Of a DNA stretch of 64,000 nt, positions 8,738-18,029 are shown piece after piece (positions within the stretch are counted from its first letter, which is position 1; every line of letters begins with the position of its first letter). The DNA comes from Streptomyces sp. NBC_01244 (GTDB lineage: Bacteria; Actinomycetota; Actinomycetes; Streptomycetales; Streptomycetaceae), in contig NZ_CP108488.1 in assembly GCF_035987325.1 (NCBI RefSeq), positions 1,736,001 to 1,800,000 of the forward strand, given 5' to 3'. Both the position numbers and the translations under genes were made by a program. Under the pieces are notes generated by a model, which had not been told where the DNA came from, ran no database searches, and was given only the letters and a program-made list of their open reading frames with translations.

Positions 8738-8940
8738 GTGGCGGACGGCGTTCGCGATCCGCACGCGATGGCACTGTCCACGGTGGATTCCGCCGGGACA
8801 ACGCCGCCGACTTCCTCGACCGCTCCCCCACCGCCCGGCCGGAGTCCCTGCCGGGCCGCCAGAGCCAGTACCTGATGGACCCCGCCGAGCGCGGCCGAGC
8901 CCTGGAGAAGGCTCCCTCCGCACGCAGCCCGCGTACGAAG
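8738..8940 (+). pseudogene. Remnant of a pyridoxamine 5'-phosphate oxidase (PPOX) family gene
   Basis: Two fragments resemble the PdxH/PhzG family. GVRDPHAMALSTVDSAG is encoded from about 8747 in one frame and matches the N-terminal substrate region. DNAADFLDRSPTARPE and LPGRQSQ, encoded from 8797 in the next frame, match the C-terminal half. The FMN-binding middle is missing and the two parts join out of frame near 8793-8797, as an internal deletion would leave. No RBS or usable full-length frame remains. The assignment is by eye. Confidence 0.5.
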
Positions 8941-9026
8941 GTTCGCTCGTCATCGTGCGCGCGAATCCGTGACGACGAAGCGGCGGCTTCTGTGAGCGGC
9001 TGCCCGCCGAGCTCGCGCCGGAAGCC

Positions 9027-10418
<1,392 letters not shown>

Positions 10419-10428
10419 CTACAGCAAT

Positions 10429-10493
10429 GCTGTTCAGTTTTGCTGTGCAGCATTGCTGCACAGGTCAGCTGCACAGCCATGCTGCACAGCGGG
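10429..10493. promoter_or_regulatory. Five tandem 13-bp units between enolase and marR, probable operator array
   Basis: Units start at 10429, 10442, 10455, 10468 and 10481, each beginning GCTG followed by two variable bases and CAG. Each carries a short palindrome CTGNNCAG (TT, TG, CA, CA, CA in the centre). Units two and three also make a perfect TGTGCAGC-ATT-GCTGCACA dyad at 10444-10462. The array ends 12 bp before the marR start codon, so bound protein would block marR and possibly the enolase promoter. Confidence 0.7.
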
Positions 10494-10505
10494 GTAAAGT
10501 GCCCT

Positions 10506-10928
10506 ATGCCCACCTCGGAAGCCGCCGCCATCGCCGCAGAACTGCGCACCGCGATGGGCAAGCTGACTCGGCGCATCAAGCACGAGGACCGCATCCCGGT
10601 GGGCCAGGTCGCCGTGCTCGGCGCCCTCGACCGCGATGGCGCCATGACCACCAGCGACCTCGCCGCCGATCAGCGCGTACGCCCCCAGTCGATGGCCCGC
10701 GCCGTGGGGCTCCTCATGGAACAGAACCTGATCACACGCCGGGCGCACCCCACGGACGGCCGGAAGTCACTGGTCGAGCTGTCGGACGCGGGCCGGGTGG
10801 CGCTCGAGGCGGAGCGCGGCCGCAGGGCCGGCTGGCTCGCGCAGGCCATCGAAGCCGAACTCGACGACGAGGAGCGGTCGGTGCTGGCACACAGCGCCGC
10901 CCTGCTGGAGCGGCTCGCCACGCGCTAG
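10506..10928 (+). CDS. MarR-family transcriptional regulator
   Basis: The product is 140 residues with a winged helix-turn-helix (QVAVLGALDRDGAMTTSDLA, recognition helix near PQSMARAVGLL, wing THPTDGRKS-like at PTDGRKSLVEL) between N- and C-terminal dimerisation helices. The ATG at 10506 has no good Shine-Dalgarno sequence and sits just behind the 13-bp repeats. It most likely represses itself and perhaps the divergent enolase gene. The ligand is unknown. Confidence 0.92.
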   Translation: MPTSEAAAIAAELRTAMGKLTRRIKHEDRIPVGQVAVLGALDRDGAMTTSDLAADQRVRPQSMARAVGLLMEQNLITRRAHPTDGRKSLVELSDAGRVALEAERGRRAGWLAQAIEAELDDEERSVLAHSAALLERLATR

Positions 10929-11126
10929 GGCAACCCGCCGGCGGCGCGCGGGCCAGTACGTCGGGCGAGCGCTACGGGAGAGCGGCTGACCCGGCACGGG
11001 GTGCTCCGTGGGGTTTGATGTACTTCGGTCGATCGGCGTTCTGGGTAGCGTGATCATCCAGGCATGGAGTGACCATGCGCCGGCCGGCCCGTACGAGGGA
11101 TTCCGGCGGAGAGCAATGAGGCTGCG

Positions 11127-11504
11127 ATGAGTGAACTGACGAAGCCCGAGATCGAACGTCCGGAGGGTGACGCTCCCCAGGAGCTGACGATCCGGGACCT
11201 CGTCGTCGGGGACGGGCCCGAGGCGAAGCCGGGCAGGGTCGTCCGGGTCCACTACGTCGGGGTCACCTTCGAGTCCGGCAAGGAGTTCGACGCCTCCTGG
11301 GACCGGGGCGAGCCGTTCAAGTTCGCCGTGGGTGGTGGACGGGTCATCAAGGGCTGGGACCGGGGACTGCGGGGGATGAAGGTCGGCGGACGGCGCGAGA
11401 TCATCGTTCCCCCGCGCCTCGGGTACGGCAACCAGTCCCCCTCCCCGTTGATCCCGGCGGGTTCCACGCTCGTCTTCGTCGTGGACCTGCTCTCCGTGGT
11501 CTGA
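11127..11504 (+). CDS. FKBP-type peptidyl-prolyl isomerase
   Basis: A 125-residue single-domain FKBP with no signal peptide, so cytoplasmic. Family landmarks are present: VRVHYVGVTFESGKEFDAS, VIKGWDRGLRGMKVGGRREI, PPRLGYG and STLVFVVDLLSV. It catalyses cis-trans isomerisation of Xaa-Pro bonds. It stands alone between marR and the convergent glycosyltransferase locus. The 198 bp before it contain no other gene that I can support. Confidence 0.95.
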   Translation: MSELTKPEIERPEGDAPQELTIRDLVVGDGPEAKPGRVVRVHYVGVTFESGKEFDASWDRGEPFKFAVGGGRVIKGWDRGLRGMKVGGRREIIVPPRLGYGNQSPSPLIPAGSTLVFVVDLLSVV

Positions 11505-11550
11505 GGAAGGCCTGCCCCTCCCCGGCACGGCGGCCGTGCCCGCCCGGCCC

Positions 11551-13093
11551 TCAGGGGACGTCCGCGGCGGCGGCCTTCGGGGTGCTGTCGCACTTCTCTT
11601 CGCACCGGATTTCGAGGGTGATCTCGATGCCGCGGATGGTGAAGTGGCGACCTGGGTGCAAGCCGGCGGCCCGCATGGCCCGTTCCTGGGCGGCCGCGGT
11701 CTCCTCGGCGGCCGTCCGGGCCGCGGCGGAGAGAGAGGTGCACATCACGTGCCACACGCGGGGGGCGCGTTCCAGGCGGTGGGCCAGGGTGGCCGGGTCG
11801 GTGGGCGGGTTGTCGAGCGCATCGGCCGCGGCGGCCGTGCCGGAGCGGCCCAGGTCGGTGCGCCGGGTGAACGCCTCCTGATACGCGGTGGAGATCAGGC
11901 CGCAGCGGGCACCGGTGAACAGGACGGTGTCACCGGGTGCGCCGTGGACGCGCAGGATGCTGACGACGGCCAGGGGTGTCCCAGGAACGGCTCTGCTCCA
12001 GCCGGATCGCGCGGTGGCAGAACGCCAGGGGCGCGGACACGGCCAGGACCAGCGCGACACGGGACCACCAGGGCAGTGCGAGGACTCCGGCGGCGACCAG
12101 CAAGGCCGCCGCGGGCAGGCAGAAGACCAGGTAGCGGTAGGCGAACACGGGTTGGGCCAGGGTGGCCAGGGCGAGGAGCGCCGGGGGTATGACCAGCCAC
12201 GGGACGCCCACGGCACGGATCAGGGGCGGGCTGGTACGCCGCCGTACGGCGAGAGCTCCCAGGGCGGTCAGCGTCGAGCCGATGAGCAGCAGCTTGAACG
12301 GGGTCAGGAGGGTGTCCTGGCCGGGGTACAGCAGCCAGGAGTAGAGCGCCAACGGGGTGCCGACCGTGACCGGCGCGGACGCCCCTACGGCGGAGTGCTG
12401 GGTCAGGGCCAGGTAGAGGAGTGGCGCCACGGCCGTGATGCCCGCGGCCTGGGCGATGGCCAGGCGGAGCGTCGTACGGCGCGCGGGACGGATCCAGGCC
12501 ACGGTGATCGCGTGGGCGGCGAGCAGGAGCAGCCCCATGATGTTGAACCAGCCCAACACCGCGACCAGTACCGCGTACGTGATCGGCCACCGTCGCCGGC
12601 CGTCGCCGGTCAGGACCTTGGCCAGGGCTCCGGTGGCCAGGACGGCCGCCGCCATGACGAAGGCGAAAGAGCGCCCTTCCTGCGCGTACCGGGACGCCGT
12701 CGGCGCCACCGCGAGGACAAGTCCGGCACATGCGCCGAGTCGGGGCCCGCCGAGAGCCCGGCCCAGCCACACCGTCCCGGCCACGGCGACGGCCGCCGCG
12801 GACGGGACCCGCATCGTGAACTCTGTCACCGAGGCGATCTGCCCCACCAGGTGCATCAGTACGTAGTGCAGACCGTGTACGGCGTCGACCCGGCCGAGCA
12901 GCGCGAACAGCTCCGGCCACGACCGGCGCGCCACGTCCATGGTGACGATCTCGTCCGTCCACGGGGACGGGCCCGTGTTGCCCCGGACTCCGAGCGCGAA
13001 GGCGAGGACCGGCATCGCCCACCCGGCCACGCGCATGGCGGCGACGGAGCGGGGAGAGTCCTGCCCGCCGCGTGCTCCCGTATGCCGTGCCAC
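11551..13093 (-). pseudogene. Glycosyltransferase of the membrane mannosyltransferase type, frameshifted
   Basis: Translated across the frameshift, this is a polytopic membrane protein of about 510 residues. The N-terminal part carries PWTDEIVTMD in the first external loop, the acidic motif of GT-C (PMT/ArnT-like) enzymes, then about ten membrane spans. After AIRLEQSRSWDT the frame is lost; the soluble C-terminal part (VVSILRVHGAPGDTV onward, ending KAAAADVP) continues in the neighbouring frame to 11551. Removing one base from the four-G run at 11973-11976 (plus strand) restores a single frame. Start GTG 13093 is uncertain; an ATG lies 19 codons inside. The break is either a real mutation or a homopolymer error. 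Confidence 0.75.
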
Positions 13094-13320
13094 TCTGGTC
13101 TACCGCAGCGTGCTGCTGCCCAGGCGGTTGGTCTCTCCGTTCAACCGCCTCAACTGCACGGCGAACGCCTGGAGGCTCACCTCACCGGCCCCCTCCGGGA
13201 CACCCCCGTTGGAACTGCGCTCACCCGTGTCGGCCATCGGACCAGCGTATAGAAGGGTGCCGGGCTCCCCGAGCCGCACGATGCCGCAGCGTTCGGGGAT
13301 CGGGCACATCGGGCATCCGG

Positions 13321-13341
13321 CCTCGGGCCTCGGGCCTCGGG
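13321..13341. repeat. Three tandem CCTCGGG heptamers upstream of sixA-like gene
   Basis: CCTCGGG occurs at 13321, 13328 and 13335 without interruption, 34 bp before the start codon of the phosphatase gene. No function can be assigned. Confidence 0.6.
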
Positions 13342-13374
13342 AACGTGCGAGGCTGGGGCCATGAGGCTGAGGTC

Positions 13375-13911
13375 ATGAGCACGGAATCCGCCGGCCGCCT
13401 GGTGCTGCTGCGCCACGCCAAGTCCGCCTGGCCCGATGTCGCGGACCATGAGCGGCCGCTCGGTCCGCGGGGGCTCCGTGATGCGCCCGCGGCAGGTCGC
13501 CGGCTGCGCGACGCCGGCTGCGTGCCCTCGCTGGTCATCTGTTCCACCGCCCGGCGGACCCGCGAGACCTGGGCACTGGCAGCCGCACAGCTCGGCGCCG
13601 AGGTCCCCGTGCGCTTCGACGAACGGGTCTACGCCGCCGAGCCGGAGGAGCTGCTGGAGGTGGTGTCGGAAGTGCCGGAGGAGATCAGGACGCTGCTGCT
13701 CGTCGGCCACAACCCGGGCCTGGAGGATCTGGCCCTGAGCCTCGCCCGAGAGGCCGTGGACGCCGCGGAGGCCGAAGCGATCGCGCGCCTGTCGGAGAAG
13801 TTCCCGACGTCCGCGATCGCGGTGCTCGCCTGCACCGGTCCCTGGCGGGAACTCGCGCCCGGCTCGGCCCGGCTGGCCGATTTCGCCGTCCCCCGGGGCC
13901 CGAAACCCTGA
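13375..13911 (+). CDS. SixA-like histidine phosphatase
   Basis: A 178-residue member of the histidine phosphatase (phosphoglycerate mutase) superfamily. The catalytic RHAKS motif with nucleophilic His14 is at the N-terminus, and the second catalytic His is in LLVGHNPG. Size and the RHAKS variant (rather than RHGET) point to the SixA subgroup, which can dephosphorylate phosphohistidine in signalling proteins. It converges on the doxX gene. The substrate here is unknown. Confidence 0.9.
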   Translation: MSTESAGRLVLLRHAKSAWPDVADHERPLGPRGLRDAPAAGRRLRDAGCVPSLVICSTARRTRETWALAAAQLGAEVPVRFDERVYAAEPEELLEVVSEVPEEIRTLLLVGHNPGLEDLALSLAREAVDAAEAEAIARLSEKFPTSAIAVLACTGPWRELAPGSARLADFAVPRGPKP

Positions 13912-13930
13912 CGCACGCGGCCGGCCGGGG

Positions 13931-14302
13931 TCACAGCCAGGTCGTCGCCAGCCAGGCCGTGACGGCGGCAGTGAGGAGGAGCGTCAAGTTGAGGGCGATC
14001 CGGCGCTCTCCCCGCATCAGATGGACCCCGGTCGCGCCGATCTGCAGGACCGCGAATCCGATCGCCGCGGCCAGGGCCGCCCAGGGCGCGATGCCGGTCA
14101 GCGGCGGAAGGATCAGCCCGGCGGCACCGAGCACTTCGATCGTCCCGATGGCCCTGACGGCCGGCATCGGGGTGCTGTCCACCCAGGCCATCATCGGCCG
14201 GAGCTGCTCACGGCTTCGGACCACCTTCACCCCGCCCGCGTAGAGGGAGAAGAGACCGAGCGGTCCGGCGACGATCCAATAGGCGATGTTCACGATTTCC
14301 AT
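13931..14302 (-). CDS. DoxX-family membrane protein
   Basis: A 123-residue protein with four membrane segments, starting MEIVNIAYWIVAG. The family pattern is visible: FSLYAGGVKV, then an RAIGTIEVLGAAGLILP segment. I chose ATG 14302 because the first membrane helix follows at once and longer starts would run into the lysR control region. Its function is not known; DoxX-like proteins often sit beside LysR or MarR regulators that respond to stress, as here. Confidence 0.85.
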   Translation of the reverse strand: MEIVNIAYWIVAGPLGLFSLYAGGVKVVRSREQLRPMMAWVDSTPMPAVRAIGTIEVLGAAGLILPPLTGIAPWAALAAAIGFAVLQIGATGVHLMRGERRIALNLTLLLTAAVTAWLATTWL

Positions 14303-14416
14303 CCACGGTTGCCGGTTGCGGGAGAGGACCCTGCGCGACGCGGGCTTCGGTGCGCCGGTCGTGCTCCGATTCCACCGCCCGGGCACCGCGGCCGTCCAAG
14401 ACCCGTTCCGCGATGC

Positions 14417-14435
14417 CGATACCGTGCCGGTATCG
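14417..14435. promoter_or_regulatory. Perfect dyad operator upstream of lysR
   Basis: CGATACCG (14417-14424) and CGGTATCG (14428-14435) pair perfectly around TGC. The site ends 9 bp before the lysR start codon in the doxX/lysR divergent region, consistent with autoregulation. Confidence 0.55.
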
Positions 14436-14444
14436 TTGCCGGTC

Positions 14445-15296
14445 ATGGAGCTACGCACGCTGCGCTATTTCGTGGCCGTCGCCGAAGAACTCCACTTCGG
14501 CCGGGCGGCCGCCCGGCTGCACATGAGCCAGCCGCCGCTGAGCCGGGCCATCAAGCAGTTGGAGACCGAGGTCGGCGCCGCGCTGTTCGACCGGTCGCCC
14601 GCCGGGGTCTCGCTCACTCCGGTGGGAGTGGTGCTCCTCGACGAGGCGTACGCCCTGCTCGAACGGGCCGACCGGGTGCGAACGCGCGTGGCCGCGGCGG
14701 CCGGCGCCGCGGTGATCACCGTAGGCGTGCTGGGGGACACCACCGATCCGGGTGCGACCCGGCTGGCCGGCGCGTACCGCCGACAGCACCCCGGCGTCGA
14801 GGTACGCATCCGCGAGACCGACCTGACCGATCCCACGTGCGGGCTGCGCGCCGGACTGGTCGACATCGCGCTGACCCGCGCCCCGTTCGACGGGACCGGC
14901 CTGACGCTGCGCGAACTGCGGGCCGACCCGGTGGGAGCCGTACTCCGCGCCGACGACCCGCTCGCCCGCCGCGACCACCTGACGCTGGCCGACCTGGCCG
15001 ACCGGCCTTGGTTCCAGTTCCCGGACGGCACCGACCCGCTGTGGCGGGCCTACTGGAACGGCGGCGAGCCCCGTGAGGGCCCGGTCGTGCGCGCCGTCCA
15101 GGAGTGCTTGCAGGCCGTGCTCTGGAACGGCACGGTCGGCATGACCCCCCTCGGACACAGCACGCCCGAGGAGCTTGCCGTGGTACCGGTGTCGGACATG
15201 GCGCCGAGCCGCGTGGTGGCCGCCTGGAACCAGGGCGACACCAACCCGCTCGTCCGCTCCTTCGTCCGGATCGCGACCGCCGCCTACCGCGACTGA
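14445..15296 (+). CDS. LysR-family transcriptional regulator
   Basis: A 283-residue regulator. The N-terminal helix-turn-helix is clear: MELRTLRYFVAVAEELHFG, AAARLHMSQPPLSRAIKQLE, GAALFDRS. The substrate-binding domain follows from about residue 88. It is divergent from doxX with a dyad in between, so doxX is a likely target. The effector cannot be predicted. Confidence 0.93.
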   Translation: MELRTLRYFVAVAEELHFGRAAARLHMSQPPLSRAIKQLETEVGAALFDRSPAGVSLTPVGVVLLDEAYALLERADRVRTRVAAAAGAAVITVGVLGDTTDPGATRLAGAYRRQHPGVEVRIRETDLTDPTCGLRAGLVDIALTRAPFDGTGLTLRELRADPVGAVLRADDPLARRDHLTLADLADRPWFQFPDGTDPLWRAYWNGGEPREGPVVRAVQECLQAVLWNGTVGMTPLGHSTPEELAVVPVSDMAPSRVVAAWNQGDTNPLVRSFVRIATAAYRD

Positions 15297-15477
15297 CCGC
15301 CACGGCCCCGCGGGTCCGCGCGCGGCCGGCCCCGTCAGTCGGTGGAGCGGCGCCTGCCCCGTTGGCGGCGCGGGTACGGCAGCAGCCGCGGTGAGCGTTC
15401 GTCGGCCACGTCCTCGACCCGTCCTGCCGAAGTCCTGGCCCCGGCCCAAAGCGAGCCGGGCCGGCCCCTCTCCGGCA

Positions 15478-16350
15478 TCAGCGCGAACGCGGCGTCGTAC
15501 GGGGTGCCGGTAGGGCGAGCCGGGTCGCGGGGTCGGCGGCCGGGAGTGCGATGGGGCCGGCACCGTCGTGGTCGTGGTCGTGCCCGATGTCCGTGAGCGG
15601 GCGGGTGTGTTCGGCCGCGCGGGCCATCCACGGAAGGATCCCGAACGGCGGGCCGTGCACCGCGGTCTGGGACTCGACACCGCTGATCCACGTCGTGAGG
15701 GTGAACCGGTGATCGGCGAACTGCCCGCTGGGGCACGTGGACGGGACGACCTCGTGGAAGGCGCTCGCCGGGAAGAAGACGATGGTGTCGTGCTCGGGTT
15801 CGACGGTGCGGAAGGACTCCGCGGGCTGCGCCGCGCCGCCGGCCAGCAGGGTGTCGTACAGCCGGAGTTGGCCGCCGTCGAAGCCGCGGGGCCTGCGGTG
15901 GAGGTAGTACACGGCCGACAGGGCCGTACCGACGTCGCGGACCCGTGAGGCGTCGGTGTGCATGCCGTAGTGGCCCCCTTCGCCGTGCGCGGTCAGGACC
16001 GTCGAGGTCCGCGTGAGCGCGGCCCGGTGGCCGAGCACCTCCTGGACGAGCGGCAGGCAGTCGGCGAGGTGCCGGCTCAGCACGGAGCTGGTCACGGGGA
16101 GGACGAGGGAGCTGCGGCCCTTTCGGGAAACCTGGCCCGACAGCGGGTCCAGGACCGTTCCGGCGCGGAAGTCGGGCTGCCGGGATATCGCGTACTTCAG
16201 CAGGCGGGCGGCGCGTTCGGCGCCGAGGAAGTTCTCCAGACGGCAGACCGGGGCCGGCACCACCGGGGTCGTGGACCACCGGTCGGAGGGAGGCAGGTCG
16301 CGGGTGCTGATTTCCGTCGGCGTGGCCGGTTCCTTCGCGTATCCGCTCAT
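15478..16350 (-). CDS. 2-oxoglutarate/Fe(II)-dependent oxygenase, prolyl-4-hydroxylase type
   Basis: A 290-residue soluble protein with the P4Hc double-stranded beta-helix. Iron ligands are visible: the HTD triad element in HYGMHTDAS, the distal His in ASAFHEVVPS, and the 2-oxoglutarate-binding Arg in DHRFTLTTW. The segment VYYLHRRPRGFDGGQLRL is typical of the fold. The first 25 residues are polar and probably disordered. The likely reaction is hydroxylation of a protein or small molecule. It has no recognisable biosynthetic partner nearby. About 180 bp between this gene and lysR hold nothing I can identify. Confidence 0.88.
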   Translation of the reverse strand: MSGYAKEPATPTEISTRDLPPSDRWSTTPVVPAPVCRLENFLGAERAARLLKYAISRQPDFRAGTVLDPLSGQVSRKGRSSLVLPVTSSVLSRHLADCLPLVQEVLGHRAALTRTSTVLTAHGEGGHYGMHTDASRVRDVGTALSAVYYLHRRPRGFDGGQLRLYDTLLAGGAAQPAESFRTVEPEHDTIVFFPASAFHEVVPSTCPSGQFADHRFTLTTWISGVESQTAVHGPPFGILPWMARAAEHTRPLTDIGHDHDHDGAGPIALPAADPATRLALPAPRTTPRSR

Positions 16351-16430
16351 GGCCCGGAACCGTAAACGGAATCACCCGAGCCGCCGACGGGGCACATGGG
16401 GGCGCACGGGAGTACACCGTCCACGCACCT

Positions 16431-16466
16431 CACGGGGAGGGGCGGGTGAGCCCGCCCCTCCCCGTG
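16431..16466 (-). terminator. Terminator downstream of the His-tailed membrane protein
   Basis: A perfect 16-bp stem, CACGGGGAGGGGCGGG with its complement, closes a TGAG loop. It begins 3 bp past the stop of the leftward gene ending at 16469. Confidence 0.85.
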
Positions 16467-16468
16467 GC

Positions 16469-17197
16469 TCAGTGAGCGTGACCGTCGTTGTGCGGCGTCC
16501 GCGCAGGAGCGGGCTCTACGGTCGGCGAGGCGCCGGGGGCGGGCGCCGCCGGGCTCGCCGGGGTGGCGGCAGGAGCATGGTCGTCCGCGGCGGGTTCTTC
16601 CGCGGTGCCGTGGCTGTGGCCGCCGCCGGGCGCGCCCTCCATGGAGGCCGCGACTTCCCGCAGGCCGAGGAAGGCCAGTGCGGCGGTGACGAGGACGGCC
16701 AGGCCGATGAGGCCGAAGATCCGGCGCGCCGGAGTGTCGGCGTCCTTGATCACGTAGGCGACGAAGGAGACGACGAGTCCGGCGGGGACGAGGACGGCGC
16801 CGCGGGCGGGGAAGTCGTCGAAGTGCTGGAGGCCGCCGCTGAGCATGCCGATGCCGAAGGACAGCAGCAGCGAGGCACCCATCACCAGCAGCAGACGGGG
16901 CAGCCCGGGACGCTCCCTGGTGAGCACGAACTCGTTGAGGGCGGTCGCGGCGAGGAAGACGAGGGCCCCGTACACGGCGATGCGGGTGTAGCGGTCGGGG
17001 TCGAGCGGGTGGTGGACGACGGCGCCGCTGATGAGGCCGGCGCCGACGAAGTAGCCGACGTAGCCGAGGTACCGGGCGGCCAGGGACCGCTTCCGGGCCA
17101 TGCCGGCTTGGTGTTTGCGCCGGGCGGCGCGTCCCGTGGCGGGAGCGTCCGGTGAGGTGTCCGCGGTCCGGGCACCGAGGAGCTGGGGCGAAGTCAC
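16469..17197 (-). CDS. Membrane protein with His-rich C-terminal tail, function unknown
   Basis: A protein of about 242 residues. GTG 17197 was chosen because AAAGGAAC lies 6 nt upstream. About six membrane helices occupy residues 45-190, including GLISGAVVHHPLD with adjacent His residues and GGLQHFDDFP. The cytoplasmic or external tail is Ala/Pro-rich with His clusters (GGGHSHG, DDHAP, HNDGHAH), which suggests divalent metal binding. I do not recognise a named family. It is followed on the same strand by its own terminator, and a small secreted or membrane-anchored protein gene lies 111 bp upstream. Confidence 0.75.
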   Translation of the reverse strand: MTSPQLLGARTADTSPDAPATGRAARRKHQAGMARKRSLAARYLGYVGYFVGAGLISGAVVHHPLDPDRYTRIAVYGALVFLAATALNEFVLTRERPGLPRLLLVMGASLLLSFGIGMLSGGLQHFDDFPARGAVLVPAGLVVSFVAYVIKDADTPARRIFGLIGLAVLVTAALAFLGLREVAASMEGAPGGGHSHGTAEEPAADDHAPAATPASPAAPAPGASPTVEPAPARTPHNDGHAH

Positions 17198-17308
17198 GTA
17201 CGAGTTCCTTTGGATGCTGCATGCATGGCTCATCACCCCGTCCGCCATGGGAGGGCGGGCCGGGGTCTGCGATGAGAGTCGGATCAGAACGGGGCAAAGC
17301 GCCCGGTT

Positions 17309-17812
17309 CTATACCCGCTGCACCACGGAGCCGAGGACACTGCGCAAGGGCGGAAGGCCGGACGGAAGGGTCGGCGCCCACGAGCCCGGCCGCAGCGCGG
17401 CGACCGCGGGGGACAGATCGCCGAGGGGAACCAGCGGCGGCTCGGGCAGCTCCGCACCCTGCTGGGGATGACCGGAGACGCACGCCTCGGCCGGGTGGCC
17501 GTGCCCATCGCCGCCGCCGTCGCCGTCGCCGTCGCCGTCGTGCCCGGGGGGCGCCACGGCGCCGTGAGGGTCGGCGCCGTCGGCACGGTCGACACCGACA
17601 GCACGGTCGGCACCTATGGCACGGTCGGCGCCGATGGCATCCAGGTGCGCGACGGGGACGGCGCCTCGGGCGACATGCGCCGAGGCACTGTCGGCTCCGG
17701 CGGCATGTGTGTAGAGGAAGGCGAACAGCAGGGCGGCCAGCCACAGCAGCCGCAGCGCACCCGCCGGACGGCGGGCCCGCTTCGCGCTGGATGCAGCTCG
17801 GGCCGTGATCAT
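17309..17812 (-). CDS. DUF6153-like small envelope protein
   Basis: A 167-residue protein. Basic residues at the N-terminus precede a hydrophobic segment (RLLWLAALLFAFLYTHAAG), so it is exported or anchored. The middle has an Ile/Ala-Gly-Ala-Asp-Arg repeat region and a Gly-Asp microsatellite tract, then a conserved-looking core HPAEACVSGHPQQG and ELPEPPLVPL. This resembles the DUF6153 proteins of Streptomyces, whose role is unknown; the match is from memory. It is upstream of, and in the same direction as, the His-tailed membrane protein. Confidence 0.65.
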   Translation of the reverse strand: MITARAASSAKRARRPAGALRLLWLAALLFAFLYTHAAGADSASAHVARGAVPVAHLDAIGADRAIGADRAVGVDRADGADPHGAVAPPGHDGDGDGDGGGDGHGHPAEACVSGHPQQGAELPEPPLVPLGDLSPAVAALRPGSWAPTLPSGLPPLRSVLGSVVQRV

Positions 17813-18029
17813 GCCAGGACCCTATCCGGCGGCCGGAATCCGCCGTGTGGCAGCCCCGTTGACGCGAGGCGTACGGCCGCGGTCGGTTTGACTGGGCGCC
17901 CCGCCCGCACCCCGACGGCAAGACTCCCCCGAAACCGCATGCGTCCGGCATTGCGCCGCCCGCCTTCGCGGCTCCCGTGGTTGCATCCTCATCGGAAGGG
18001 TGCGTCCACCGGGACCTTGAGGAGGCTGG

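Noticed and set aside
10429..10493. Tandem repeats that might be a small CRISPR array
   Set aside because: Units are 13 bp with no unique spacers and sit between a regulator and its neighbour; an operator array fits better.
17500..17545. CGTCGC microsatellite as a regulatory repeat
   Set aside because: It encodes a Gly-Asp tract within a plausible small envelope protein gene.
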